NCBI GenBank assembly: GCA_009698675.1
Contig: WLPT01000004.1
Span: forward strand, 43,742-107,741
Direction of reading: 5' to 3'
DNA: 64,000 nucleotides
DNA from: Actinomycetota bacterium
GTDB lineage: Bacteria > Actinomycetota > Actinomycetes > Nanopelagicales > Nanopelagicaceae
The notes beneath the pieces are model-generated. The model saw only the letters and a list, made by a program, of their open reading frames with translations. It had not been told where the DNA came from and did not search any database. Positions 29,563-39,928 of this stretch are shown piece after piece. Within the stretch, counting starts at the first letter, position 1; each line of letters begins with the position of its first letter. The translations under genes and the position numbers were made by a program.

Positions 29563-30540
29563 ATGGCAATGACAGCTTCGGTAAAAGATGAACTGAGTCG
29601 AATCTCTATTACTAAACCCTGTTGCCGAAAGGCCGAAGTCTCCTCACTTCTGCGCTTTGCAGGGGGATTACATATCGCAGCGGGCAAGATTCTTATCGAA
29701 GTAGAGCTAGATACCTCGCAGAGCGCACGCCGTCTGCGCAAGGACATTGCAGATATCTACGGTCATGATTCAGATTTAGCTGTGCTCTCATCGAGTGGAT
29801 TACGAAAAGGTTCACGCTATGTGGTCCGTGTAATTGAGTCGGGAGATGCGCTAGCTCGTCAAACTGGTTTAGTAGATTCACATGGTCGTCCAGTTCGAGG
29901 ACTACCGCCGCAAGTAGTATCGGCGGCGATCTGCGACTCTGAAGCGGCTTGGCGCGGAGCCTTTATCGCACATGGCTCACTGACTGAACCTGGCCGTTCA
30001 TCCTCTCTTGAGATTACCTGTCCAGGCCCCGAAGCTGCACTTGCATTAGTTGGCGCGGCTCGACGTATGGGCATCGTTGCAAAGGCTCGCGAGGTACGAG
30101 GTGTTGATCGCGTAGTGATACGAGATGGTGATGCAATCGGCGTACTTCTAACTCGCTTAGGTGCCCATGAGTCGGTGCTTGCTTGGGAGGAGCGCCGCAT
30201 GCGTCGAGAGGTCAGAGCCACTGCCAATCGACTTGCAAACTTTGATGATGCAAATCTGCGCCGCTCTGCACGTGCGGCCGTGGCGGCATCGGCTCGCGTT
30301 GCGCGCGCGATGGAGATACTCGGAGCAACGATTCCAGATCATTTGAAGGAGGCCGGTGAGCTTCGCATCAATCACGGCCAGGCATCTCTGGAAGAGCTGG
30401 GCACGTTGGCCGTACCAGCGATGACTAAAGATGCCATCGCTGGGCGGATACGTAGATTGCTGGCTATGGCCGATAAACGTGCCAGTGAGCTTGGAATTCC
30501 AGATACCGAGAGCGGACTCTCTCCAGATTTATTGAATTAA
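29563..30540 (+). CDS. whiA: DNA-binding protein WhiA
   Basis: WhiA (325 aa) is the actinobacterial cell-division and sporulation regulator, present also in non-sporulating species. The N-terminal LAGLIDADG-like domain begins [19 protein letters not shown] and [12 protein letters not shown]. The C-terminal helix-turn-helix (about 235-320) includes [37 protein letters not shown] and [15 protein letters not shown] 29563 gives [13 protein letters not shown], which matches my recollection of the mycobacterial N-terminus; ATG 29569 is a possible alternative. A TTG at 29551 would overlap yvcK and is less likely. Confidence 0.95.
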   Translation: MAMTASVKDELSRISITKPCCRKAEVSSLLRFAGGLHIAAGKILIEVELDTSQSARRLRKDIADIYGHDSDLAVLSSSGLRKGSRYVVRVIESGDALARQTGLVDSHGRPVRGLPPQVVSAAICDSEAAWRGAFIAHGSLTEPGRSSSLEITCPGPEAALALVGAARRMGIVAKAREVRGVDRVVIRDGDAIGVLLTRLGAHESVLAWEERRMRREVRATANRLANFDDANLRRSARAAVAASARVARAMEILGATIPDHLKEAGELRINHGQASLEELGTLAVPAMTKDAIAGRIRRLLAMADKRASELGIPDTESGLSPDLLN

Positions 30541-31679
<1,139 letters not shown>

Positions 31680-31680
<1 letters not shown>

Positions 31681-32867
31681 TGCCATCACTTGAGGATTTT
31701 GATGTAGTTGGTAAGCGAGTCTTTCTTCGCTGCGATCTGAATGTGCCATTTAAGGATGGCATTATTAAAGATGATGGTCGAATTAAGGCCTCGCTACCAA
31801 CTATTCAACTTCTACTTAAAAAAGGCGCATCGCTTGTGATCGCCGCCCACTTAGGTCGCCCCAAAGGTGTGGCATCTAGCGAGCTTTCTCTGGCACCGGT
31901 TGCCAAAAGATTGAGCGAGCTATTAGGGCAGGAGATTATTTTCACTGGTGAAGTAACAGGAGAATCGGTCACTTCAGCATCGATGGCCCTTAAGCCTGGT
32001 CAAATTTTACTCCTTGAAAATATTCGCTTCATCGCAGCTGAAACCAGTAAGGATGAGTCAGAGCGCGCATCTTTTGCACAGCAGCTGGCCCAATTCGCCG
32101 ATATGTATGTGGGCGATGGTTTTGGAGCAGTACATCGAAAGCACGCATCAGTCTTTGATCTACCCGCACTTCTTCCGCATGCAGCTGGGCTTTTAGTTTC
32201 GGCCGAAGTTGAAGTTCTTAAGAAGTTAACTCAGAGGCCAGTTCGCCCTTATGGAGTTGTTTTAGGTGGAGCGAAAGTTTCCGACAAACTCGGCGTCATT
32301 GAAAACCTTCTTGGCAAAGTGGATGTTTTAGCAATTGGCGGAGGAATGGTATTTACATTTCTAGCTGCACAAGGCAAAGAGATTGGTACATCTCTAGTTG
32401 AGAAAGAGATGATAGATGTTGTTGCAGCCCTTATCCAGAGCGCGCACGTGAAGGGCGTAAAACTAATCCTTCCAACCGACATCGTTGTTGCACCAAAGTT
32501 TAGCGCCGATGCGCAGCCAACTTTAGTTTCGGTCGATTCGATTCCAAGTGATCAAATGGGATTAGATATTGGGCCAGAATCAGCAGCGCTGTTTGCAGCC
32601 GAAATTGAAAAATGCGCAACAGTATTTTGGAATGGACCTATGGGAGTGTTTGAGTTTGCCAATTTTGCCGCTGGGACAAAAGTTATAGCAACTGCCTTGA
32701 CAAAGGTTTCAGGTATTTGCGTTGTAGGCGGGGGAGACTCGGCCGCAGCAGTTCGGGCTTTAGGATTCTCTGACTCTGATTTTGGATATATTTCAACTGG
32801 TGGTGGTGCATCGCTAGAGTATTTAGAGGGCAAGGAACTTCCTGGCCTAGTGGCTTTAGGGTTATAA
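31680..32867 (+). CDS. pgk: Phosphoglycerate kinase
   Basis: Pgk (395 aa) makes ATP from 1,3-bisphosphoglycerate. Signature [15 protein letters not shown] is at about 13-27, with [17 protein letters not shown] and [13 protein letters not shown] in the N-domain. The C-domain has [25 protein letters not shown] and the nucleotide loop [15 protein letters not shown], then [18 protein letters not shown]. Length is standard. It overlaps gap by one base and lies 10 bp before tpiA, which has its own Shine-Dalgarno. Confidence 0.98.
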
Positions 32868-32877
32868 GGGGAGAGCA

Positions 32878-33651
32878 ATGCGCAAACCATTGATGGCTGG
32901 CAACTGGAAGATGAACTTGAATCACCTTGAGGCAATAGCCGTTGCACAGAAACTCGTTTACTCACTAGATGATAAGGATTTCGATGCAGTCGATGTCGCA
33001 ATAATTCCTCCATTTACCGACATTCGCTCAATTCAAACTTTAATCGATGGCGATCGCTTGAGATTGACTTACGGTGCACAAGATCTCTCACCCGAAGCAA
33101 GTGGTGCATTTACCGGAGATATCTCAGGATCCATGTTGCATAAATTGGGCTGTAGTTATGTTCTAGCTGGTCACTCTGAACGTCGCTCAATTCATGCCGA
33201 GAGTGACGCTCTCGTAAATCGTAAGATTAAGGCAGCACTTGCACATGAGATGGTTCCGATTTTCTGCGTCGGTGAAGAGCTCTCTATTCGTGAATCAGGC
33301 GCGCATGTTAGTCATGTTATTCGCCAAATTCGTGCCGGAGTTGAGGGATTAACTAAGCCAGAGTTGAAAAGAATAGTGATTGCATACGAACCAGTGTGGG
33401 CAATTGGAACTGGCAAGGTCGCAACTCCTGAGGATGCCCAGGAGGTCTGCGCCGCCATTCGTGAAGAGGTTGAAAATATTGGCTCGCCTGAGATTGCAGC
33501 GGCTATGCGCATTCTCTATGGCGGTTCGGTTAAGTCTTCCAACGTCGCTGAGATTATGGCAAAACCCGATGTTGATGGCGCTCTGATAGGTGGAGCCAGC
33601 CTAGATCCTGAAGAGTTGGCAAAGATTGTGAAGTTCTACGCGCAGGGCTAA
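32878..33651 (+). CDS. tpiA: Triosephosphate isomerase
   Basis: TpiA (257 aa) interconverts dihydroxyacetone phosphate and glyceraldehyde 3-phosphate. AGNWKMN supplies the catalytic Lys near residue 12, GHSERR carries the electrophilic His near residue 101, and [12 protein letters not shown] carries the catalytic Glu near residue 170 and the mobile loop. YGGSVKSSN and [15 protein letters not shown] form the phosphate site. AAGGGGAGAG upstream is a clear ribosome-binding site. Confidence 0.98.
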   Translation: MRKPLMAGNWKMNLNHLEAIAVAQKLVYSLDDKDFDAVDVAIIPPFTDIRSIQTLIDGDRLRLTYGAQDLSPEASGAFTGDISGSMLHKLGCSYVLAGHSERRSIHAESDALVNRKIKAALAHEMVPIFCVGEELSIRESGAHVSHVIRQIRAGVEGLTKPELKRIVIAYEPVWAIGTGKVATPEDAQEVCAAIREEVENIGSPEIAAAMRILYGGSVKSSNVAEIMAKPDVDGALIGGASLDPEELAKIVKFYAQG

Positions 33652-33713
33652 GTAAGCCCAAGCCCCAATTTGAAGGTATCCTTACCCTCTACGAAACAAG
33701 GAGTTTACGAACC

Positions 33714-33941
33714 GTGAAACTAGCTCTCTCTATCTTGCTCGTCATAACTAGCGTTTTGATGATTCTTCTCGTCCTCTTGCATAAGGGCAAAGGCAGCGGA
33801 CTCTCAGATTTATTTGGCGGCGGCATCTCTTCAAACTATGGTGGCTCATCGGTTGTTGAACGCAACCTTGACCGAATCACAATCGTCGTTGGCGGCCTAT
33901 GGTTCGCTTTTGTTGTGGCGCTTAGTTTAGTTTTAAAGTAA
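33714..33941 (+). CDS. secG: Protein translocase subunit SecG
   Basis: SecG (75 aa) is a small, non-essential subunit of the SecYEG channel. It has two membrane helices (about 3-22 and 52-72) joined by a Gly- and Ser-rich loop containing LLHKGKGSGLSDLFGGG, the family hallmark. The start is GTG with AAGGAG 11 nt upstream. Position after tpiA is conserved in actinobacteria. A TACCCT at 33683-33688 could be a -10 element for its own promoter, but no -35 stands out. Confidence 0.95.
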   Translation: MKLALSILLVITSVLMILLVLLHKGKGSGLSDLFGGGISSNYGGSSVVERNLDRITIVVGGLWFAFVVALSLVLK

Positions 33942-33977
33942 AGCTTTTTCTTTTAATTATTTTTTAAGGAGCAAATC

Positions 33978-34316
33978 ATGGCAAGTGCAATCCGTGGAAG
34001 TAGAGTTGGCGCAGGCCCAATGGGCGAGGCAGAGCGCGGTGACTCTATCGCTCGCGCCTATGTTTCGTATTTTTGCGCTAACGGACACGAAGTGCGACCA
34101 TCTTTTGCAGTGGAGGAAACAGTTGTAATTCCCGCCGAGTGGGACTGCCCTAAGTGCGGATATCCAGCTGGTCGAGATCGAAACAATCCACCAAGTCCTA
34201 TCAAAAATGAGCCTTACAAAACTCACCTCGCCTATGTAAAAGAGCGTCGCACCGATGCCGAAGGTGAACGGTTATTAGAAGAGGCTTTGCGCAAGATGCG
34301 CGGAGATGACGATTAG
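33978..34316 (+). CDS. rbpA: RNA polymerase-binding protein RbpA
   Basis: RbpA (112 aa) binds RNA polymerase and group 1/2 sigma factors and stabilises open complexes; it occurs only in actinobacteria. The core reads YFCANGHEVRPSFAVEE and WDCPKCGYPAGRD, whose Cys and His residues bind zinc in family members. A linker and the C-terminal sigma-interacting helix (KTHLAYVKERRTDAEGE onward) follow. AAGGAG upstream is a strong ribosome-binding site. RbpA matters here because the weak -35 boxes in this window are of the kind expected to rely on it. Its stop is interlocked with that of pgi (TTAG). Confidence 0.97.
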   Translation: MASAIRGSRVGAGPMGEAERGDSIARAYVSYFCANGHEVRPSFAVEETVVIPAEWDCPKCGYPAGRDRNNPPSPIKNEPYKTHLAYVKERRTDAEGERLLEEALRKMRGDDD

Positions 34317-35839
34317 AGTTTTTTAACTGCAGTAAGAATCTGGTCAATACCCACGCTTCGATTAGTTAAATTTAATCGAAGAAGTGGGTATTTTCTTGAG
34401 GCAAGAGCGTTGCCATCACCTAAGGCTTGAGCGGCAAGTAGTGTCTTGAATCCAAAGTTTTGGCCAGGGATTTCATAATCTCGATCGACTGCACCTGTAA
34501 CTTGTAAGAAGGCACCATTGCGCTGGCCACCCTTATGAAACTGTCCAGTGGAGTGAAGAAAGCGCGGACCCCATCCAAAAGTAACTGGTCGTCCCGATTT
34601 CTCAGAAAGAAGTGCACGTAGTGCAAGTAGCCCAGCGTCATCACGGCGATCCAAATAGGCCATGACTGCTACATAACCATCTGCCGGTATGGAATCTATA
34701 AATGAAGTTAGCGAGTCTTCTAGACTGCTTGCGGAACCAAAGATCTCTACGGCGCCATCAGTTGCATCGGGGGAGTAATGAGGTAAAACACCGCCCCATT
34801 GGTTTAACAGTGCCGCAGTCGCCTCTTTTGCCTCAGTGACATTTGGTTGATTGAATGGATCAACTTCCAATGCAGCGCAAACTAAAGCTGTAACCCACTC
34901 CCAAATAATAAACTGAGAAGCCAAACTTGCCTCAACAACTAAATCAGCAACTCCGCTGTATGCAATAGAGAAGTGATTATCTTCGGTGGGTTTCTCAATA
35001 ACAATTGGGAGGCGACCTTTTTGATTCTTGCCTGTTGACTCAGCGACTAACTGTTCAGCCCAATCACTTAAGCCTGGCATACCTGCACCGTCGTCGCAGT
35101 ACGTCAAGTATTGGCCGGAGAGATATGAAATGGCATAGGCCATATCGATAACTACAGTTGGATCTGCAAGCAGTGCCGTCTTTGTATCACTTGCATTATC
35201 AAGCAATACTGAAACATCGACCCCAATTAAAGCTGCAGGAGTGAGTCCAAAAGCACTCAATACGCTGAAGCGACCACCAACATGCGGATCGGCGTTAATC
35301 ACCGTGTATGACTCGGCGCGCGCCGACTTATCCAGAGGAGATCCTGGATCGGTGACGATAATGATGTGATCTTGGGGTCTTAAATCTGCATCCTTAAAAG
35401 CTTTTTCGAAGAATGCTCGTTGGGACGCGGTTTCAATCGTCGAGCCTGATTTTGAGCTAACGATTACTAACTTCTTCTCCCACTCTCCACTAAGTGCATG
35501 CTTGATGTAGTTAGGGTCGGTTGAATCCAATACAAAGAGTTCTCGGTTGAAACTCTGTGCAATAACCTCTGGCCCAAGAGAGGATCCACCCATTCCACAT
35601 AAGACCAGATGAGATTTATCTCGGTGCTTAGCGGCAAGGGCATCTAATATAGGTAGTAAATCTCTAGAGGTTTCAGGCAGATCGATCCAGTTCAATCGTA
35701 CGGCGGCCTCGATATCAGCCTCTGCGCCCCAAATGGATGAGTCCTTGCGTGATAAACGTTTATGAAACTCAATAAGCTCAAGGTATCGAGGATCTGTGCG
35801 ATCTATCTTTGAAATTATTGATCCAGATAATCGCATCAT
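34313..35839 (-). CDS. pgi: Glucose-6-phosphate isomerase
   Basis: Pgi (508 aa) interconverts glucose 6-phosphate and fructose 6-phosphate. The sugar-isomerase fold shows LVLCGMGGSSLGPEV, LDSTDP, VSSKSGSTIET (phosphate loop) and DPHVGGRFSVLSAFGL. The last is the pgi signature region. It is the pentose-phosphate-cluster type, more compact than the E. coli-like enzyme. In some bacteria this type is fused to transaldolase; here the two are separate but overlap by 4 nt (ATGA). It is the last gene of the ctaA-tkt-tal-pgi unit. Confidence 0.95.
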   Translation of the reverse strand: MMRLSGSIISKIDRTDPRYLELIEFHKRLSRKDSSIWGAEADIEAAVRLNWIDLPETSRDLLPILDALAAKHRDKSHLVLCGMGGSSLGPEVIAQSFNRELFVLDSTDPNYIKHALSGEWEKKLVIVSSKSGSTIETASQRAFFEKAFKDADLRPQDHIIIVTDPGSPLDKSARAESYTVINADPHVGGRFSVLSAFGLTPAALIGVDVSVLLDNASDTKTALLADPTVVIDMAYAISYLSGQYLTYCDDGAGMPGLSDWAEQLVAESTGKNQKGRLPIVIEKPTEDNHFSIAYSGVADLVVEASLASQFIIWEWVTALVCAALEVDPFNQPNVTEAKEATAALLNQWGGVLPHYSPDATDGAVEIFGSASSLEDSLTSFIDSIPADGYVAVMAYLDRRDDAGLLALRALLSEKSGRPVTFGWGPRFLHSTGQFHKGGQRNGAFLQVTGAVDRDYEIPGQNFGFKTLLAAQALGDGNALASRKYPLLRLNLTNRSVGIDQILTAVKKL

Positions 35840-36921
35840 TGCCTTTGTGCGAGCTCTACTTTAGCCAAAAGCTCCTCCCAAGCCTTAGCAAAGCTTCTAA
35901 CTCCATCAATCTCTAACTGCGCCGTAATCGTATTGAGCCAGATGTTAAGTGCCGACAGTGATTTAAAGAGTTCTACAGCTTGGGCGTAGTTGGCCGTGAT
36001 TGTGTCTCCACGTACAACGCCATGATCGATTAGGGCATCGAGAGTAGCTTGGGGCATCGTGTTGACGGTATGCGGAGCGATTAGCTCGACAACATAGCGA
36101 GTGTCATCGTATGTCGGATCCTTTACTCCGGTGGATGCCCAGAGTGGTCGCTGTTTATGCGCACCGCGCTCGGCTTGTGCCAACCAACGTGGTGATGCGA
36201 ACTTTTCTTCAAATAATTGATAAGCAAGCTGAGCATTTGCGATGGCGGCCTTACCTAAAAGCAGTTTAGCTTCATCACTGCCATCGCTTTTCAAGAGTGC
36301 ATCAACTGCTGCATCGATTCGACTTACGAAGAAAGATGCTACCGAGTGGACGTGCGATGGATTTGTAGATTCCTCTACTCCCGATATAAATGCATCAATT
36401 ACGGCGCCATAACGCTTTACTGAAAAGATCAATGTTGCATTGACGCTAATTCCCGCGGCAATCAGTGCGGTAATGGCAGGTAGCCCCTCGATTGTTGCAG
36501 GTACTTTTATCATCAAATTTGGTCGATCAACTATTGCCCATAGCTCTTTACCTGCCGCGATAGTTCCAGCGGTATCACTTGCAAGTCTGGGATCGACTTC
36601 AATACTTACACGGCCATCAACGCCTTTGCTTGAAGAGTAAATCTCCCTAAAAAGATCACATGCATTTCGTACGTCATCGGTTGTCAATCGCTTCACGCAC
36701 TCATCGACGCTCAAATCTTTAAACGTGGCAATGTCATCGGCGTACTCATTGCCTGCGCCGATGGCTGCAGCAAAAATGCTGGGATTAGTTGTTACGCCAA
36801 CCACGCCTGCAGTAGCAATACGAGATGGTAGCGAGTGAACATCGCTACCTGTGATTTTTGCTCTGGATAGGTCATCTAGCCAGATGGATGTACCGCTTTT
36901 TGCTACATCTGCAACGCTCAT
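35836..36921 (-). CDS. tal: Transaldolase
   Basis: Transaldolase (361 aa) moves dihydroxyacetone units in the non-oxidative pentose phosphate pathway. The N-terminus SIWLDDLSRAKI and GVTTNPSIFAAAI are typical of the TalB-like actinobacterial class. The Schiff-base lysine lies in PNLMIKVPAT, followed by GLPAITALIAAGISVNATLIF. The later segment RPLWASTGVKDPTYDDTRYV is conserved. The start overlaps the tkt stop by one base, and the stop overlaps pgi by 4 nt. Confidence 0.96.
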   Translation of the reverse strand: MSVADVAKSGTSIWLDDLSRAKITGSDVHSLPSRIATAGVVGVTTNPSIFAAAIGAGNEYADDIATFKDLSVDECVKRLTTDDVRNACDLFREIYSSSKGVDGRVSIEVDPRLASDTAGTIAAGKELWAIVDRPNLMIKVPATIEGLPAITALIAAGISVNATLIFSVKRYGAVIDAFISGVEESTNPSHVHSVASFFVSRIDAAVDALLKSDGSDEAKLLLGKAAIANAQLAYQLFEEKFASPRWLAQAERGAHKQRPLWASTGVKDPTYDDTRYVVELIAPHTVNTMPQATLDALIDHGVVRGDTITANYAQAVELFKSLSALNIWLNTITAQLEIDGVRSFAKAWEELLAKVELAQRQ

Positions 36922-38966
36922 TACAAAGCGGCCTTAATACGCGCAGAAATCTTATCTACAGAGAAGCCAAACTCATTGAATAAGCGCTTAGCATCGGCCG
37001 AAGCACCATAATGTTCAAGAGAGATAGCGATTCCAGCATCACCGATTAAATCACGCCAGCCTTGAGCTATTCCAACTTCAATACTAACTTTCAACGCAAT
37101 CGCAGCAGGTAGTACTGACTCTTTATAGGCATCGCTCTGCTCAGCAAACCACTCAAGACATGGAGCGCTCACAACTCGAAGATGGATGCCTTCAGCCGCC
37201 AAGGAGCTCGCTACATCCAAGGCCAGTGATAGTTCCGAGCCGGTGGCTATCAGTATCGCTACAGGTTTTGGTGCATCCTTTATAACATAGGCCCCTTGCG
37301 CCGTTCCGGAAGCTGGTGCACAGTTACTGCGATCTATGACCGGAAGGTTTTGGCGAGATAACAAGATTCCAGCGGTGCGCTTGCCGACAATGATCTTCTT
37401 CCACGCCTCTGTAACTTCGTTTGCATCGCCAGGTCTGATGACATCTAACCCTGGTATGGCTCGAAGAGCTGCAAAATGCTCGATGGGTTGATGCGTTGGT
37501 CCATCTTCACCGACGCCTATTGAATCATGCGTCCAAATAAATGTTGATGGGATCTGCATCAAAGCTGCCAATCGCACAGCTGGACGCATGTAATCGCTAA
37601 AGACTGCAAAAGTTCCACCGAAGCAGCGACTCAGACCATGAAGGGCGATGCCATTTAGCACCGAGCCCATTGCATGCTCACGAATTCCGAAGTGAATTAT
37701 TCGCCCATATGGATCGGCGCCCTTAATGGCACTTGTTGCAGGAAGAAAAGAAGATGCACCATCGATACTTGTATTATTTGATCCAGCTAAATCGGCCGAG
37801 CCTCCCCAAAATTCAGGGAGAATCTTTGCTAGGGCGTTAATAACTTCGCCGGAGGCGGCACGGGTTGCAATATCTTTTCCAGCTGCAAAAAACGGTAGAT
37901 CTGCATCCCAGTTAGAAGGCAGCTCTTGGTTTCGTAGGCGTTCTAGAAGCTGGGCAGAGTTGGAGTTCTTCGATTTCCAATCAGCGAAAGCACTATTCCA
38001 TTGCTCGTGTAGGAGTGCACCACGATTGCTGACTTGGCGTGCATGTGCCAAGACGTCGCTGGGCATTGCAAACTTCTCATCTGGGTTTAAGCCAAGTAGT
38101 ACTTTCGTTGCGGCAATCTCTTCATCTCCTAATGCAGAGCCATGCGATTTACCAGTGCCGCGAAGGGTAGGAGCGGGCCATGCGATAACCGTTTTCAGAC
38201 GTATGAGAGAGGGTTTTGTCTTCTCATTCTTTGCAGCAATCATGGCGGCATCAAGTGCGGCAATATCTACATTGCCATCATCTGCAGTTGCAACTTCTAT
38301 GACCTGCCAGCCATATGCGCGATAGCGCATCGAAACATCTTCGGTAAAGGCATTGTGTGTATCGCCCTCGATTGATATCCGATTGTCATCATAGATAATG
38401 TTGAGATTTCCTAGCTCCTGCGTTCCTGCTAGAGATGATGCTTCAGCGCTTACGCCCTCTTGCAGATCGCCATCGGAACATATAACCCATATGCAGTGAT
38501 CAAAGATTGACTCATTATCTGGTGTATCTCGATCCAACAATCCACGTTCATAGCGCGCGGCCATTGCCATTCCCACTGCAGTTGCAACGCCTTGACCCAG
38601 TGGGCCGGTAGTCATTTCAACACCTGCAGTATGTCCAAACTCGGGATGTCCTGGAGTTAGCGAGCCCCACGTTCTAAAACTCTGCAGATCCTGCATCTCT
38701 ATTCCGTAGCCGCTGTAAAAGAGCTGCGTGTATAGAGTTAGTGATGAATGCCCGCAGGAGAGAATAAATCGATCGCGTCCAAGCCATGTTGGATCAGATG
38801 GATCGTGAATTAAGTGCCGCTGGAAGAGAAGATAAGCAACAGGTGCGAGTGACATCGCAGTACCGGGATGTCCATTACCAACATTCTGAACTGCATCTGC
38901 GGCTAATGCGCGAGCATATGCAATAGCGCGATCATCGAGTTCATTCCAGCTAGCAACTGCACTCAT
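36921..38966 (-). CDS. tkt: Transketolase
   Basis: Transketolase (681 aa) transfers two-carbon units using thiamine diphosphate. It has NVGNGHPGTAMSLAP, GPLGQGVATAVGMA, the ThDP/Mg motif SDGDLQEGVSAEASSLAG with YDDNRIS, and the pyrimidine-domain motifs FGIREHAMGSVLNG and THDSIGVGEDGPTHQP. The frame is open to 39026, but ATG 38966 (MSAVASWNELDDRAI) is the better start: it makes an ATGA overlap with ctaA and the usual N-terminus. ctaB, often found between ctaA and tkt, is not here. Confidence 0.97.
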   Translation of the reverse strand: MSAVASWNELDDRAIAYARALAADAVQNVGNGHPGTAMSLAPVAYLLFQRHLIHDPSDPTWLGRDRFILSCGHSSLTLYTQLFYSGYGIEMQDLQSFRTWGSLTPGHPEFGHTAGVEMTTGPLGQGVATAVGMAMAARYERGLLDRDTPDNESIFDHCIWVICSDGDLQEGVSAEASSLAGTQELGNLNIIYDDNRISIEGDTHNAFTEDVSMRYRAYGWQVIEVATADDGNVDIAALDAAMIAAKNEKTKPSLIRLKTVIAWPAPTLRGTGKSHGSALGDEEIAATKVLLGLNPDEKFAMPSDVLAHARQVSNRGALLHEQWNSAFADWKSKNSNSAQLLERLRNQELPSNWDADLPFFAAGKDIATRAASGEVINALAKILPEFWGGSADLAGSNNTSIDGASSFLPATSAIKGADPYGRIIHFGIREHAMGSVLNGIALHGLSRCFGGTFAVFSDYMRPAVRLAALMQIPSTFIWTHDSIGVGEDGPTHQPIEHFAALRAIPGLDVIRPGDANEVTEAWKKIIVGKRTAGILLSRQNLPVIDRSNCAPASGTAQGAYVIKDAPKPVAILIATGSELSLALDVASSLAAEGIHLRVVSAPCLEWFAEQSDAYKESVLPAAIALKVSIEVGIAQGWRDLIGDAGIAISLEHYGASADAKRLFNEFGFSVDKISARIKAAL

Positions 38967-39850
38967 CCAGTGGGCTCCATCTCTTCTCGTTGTACTGAAA
39001 GCCAAACTCTCCATGCGCCGATCCAAACAAGCGCCGATCCAGTTAAGTGCGCTGCGACAAGGAGCTCTGGAACTCCTTGGAAATATTGAACCAGGCCAAT
39101 CGCACCTTGCGCCAAGGTAAGTAGTAGAAAAGTCACTAAGTATTTCTTTGTTGTAGTACTTGTCTGCTTGGATATAAAGAATGCAATAGTGAGAATCAGA
39201 AGAAGAGCAACGGCAACCCCATGCATCAGCGCAGCGCTTTGAATTCGAAGATGTAGGCGAGGTGCCGAAACATCTCCTGCGTGGGGTCCGGCACCAGTAA
39301 CAAGGGTTCCGAGAATGACAACTAGGCCCGAGAGTGCAACATGTGCTCGAGAGAAAATATCAGGGCGCAAAGGCGAAAACTTCTTTTTCGCCGGTACGTG
39401 CCGACGAGAATAAAGTGAAGTAGCTGCTGCGATCAGCACTGTTGAGAGTAGAAAGTGACTAGCAACCGAGAGCGGATTCAAATGAGTTAAGACTGTTATA
39501 CCGCCGAGAACACCTTGACCAAAGATTCCTAAGAACTGACCAATGGCTAATACACGCAAATCTTTTCGACCGGCGCGCACTACTGCGATGACTGTAATGA
39601 GCGCGGCGATTACTAAGACAAACGTTAAGAGGCGATTTGAAAACTCAATCCACGAGTGGATGGCTCCCTCAACTTGACCCGTCACTGGCACATAGGAGCC
39701 AGGCGTGCACTCGGGCCATGTGGGGCAGCCAAGGCCCGATCCAGTCAGTCGAACCGCACCGCCCGTGACGACGATGGCCGCCTGAAGAAAGAGCAAAAAG
39801 CCAGTTGCCGGCGAGAGGATCCGCTTGGCTAGATTGGCAGATGAACTCAT
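38963..39850 (-). CDS. ctaA: Heme A synthase (CtaA/COX15 family)
   Basis: CtaA (295 aa) oxidises heme O to heme A for cytochrome c oxidase. Eight hydrophobic segments are seen. Key stretches are VVTGGAVRLTGSGLGCPTWPEC, where two cysteines frame the first periplasmic loop, HSWIEFSNRLLT with a heme-ligand His, LTHLNPLSVASHFLLS, and VTGAGPHAGD followed by HLRIQSAALMHGVAV. The ATG at 39850 has a minus-strand TAAGGT 6 nt upstream. It opens the ctaA-tkt-tal-pgi unit and is divergent from sufR. SURF1, another oxidase assembly factor, lies 9 kb away. Confidence 0.95.
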   Translation of the reverse strand: MSSSANLAKRILSPATGFLLFLQAAIVVTGGAVRLTGSGLGCPTWPECTPGSYVPVTGQVEGAIHSWIEFSNRLLTFVLVIAALITVIAVVRAGRKDLRVLAIGQFLGIFGQGVLGGITVLTHLNPLSVASHFLLSTVLIAAATSLYSRRHVPAKKKFSPLRPDIFSRAHVALSGLVVILGTLVTGAGPHAGDVSAPRLHLRIQSAALMHGVAVALLLILTIAFFISKQTSTTTKKYLVTFLLLTLAQGAIGLVQYFQGVPELLVAAHLTGSALVWIGAWRVWLSVQREEMEPTG

Positions 39851-39856
39851 GTCCCT

Positions 39857-39862
39857 ACCTTA
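39857..39862 (-). promoter_or_regulatory. Leaderless -10 element for ctaA
   Basis: Minus-strand TAAGGT lies exactly 6 nt before the ctaA ATG at 39850. It is the same hexamer and spacing as before pyk. Confidence 0.55.
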
Positions 39863-39912
39863 TTGCCCAGCGTGGCTTCGGGGTTGAAGTGGCCTTTAGT
39901 GTCGAATTACGA

Positions 39913-39928
39913 CACAATACTGTTGTGA
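39913..39928 (+). promoter_or_regulatory. Probable SufR operator overlapping the sufR start
   Basis: CACAA-TACTG-TTGTG is a perfect 5-5-5 inverted repeat (39913-39927). Shifted by one base it reads ACAAT-N5-TGTGA, close to the ACACT-N5-TGTGA repeat I recall for mycobacterial SufR. It contains the likely GTG start of sufR, so repressor bound here would block the sufR-suf transcript; the divergent ctaA promoter is about 55 bp away. Confidence 0.55.

Noticed and set aside
37726..38325. 199-codon plus-strand frame opposite tkt
   Set aside because: Antisense to transketolase; no domain signature.
38967..39026. Upstream extension of tkt
   Set aside because: Lies inside ctaA; ATG 38966 gives the standard start and an ATGA overlap.
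39805..39924. Upstream extension of sufR
   Set aside because: The frame is open but overlaps the ctaA start on the other strand and encodes nothing like the family; GTG 39925 gives normal length.
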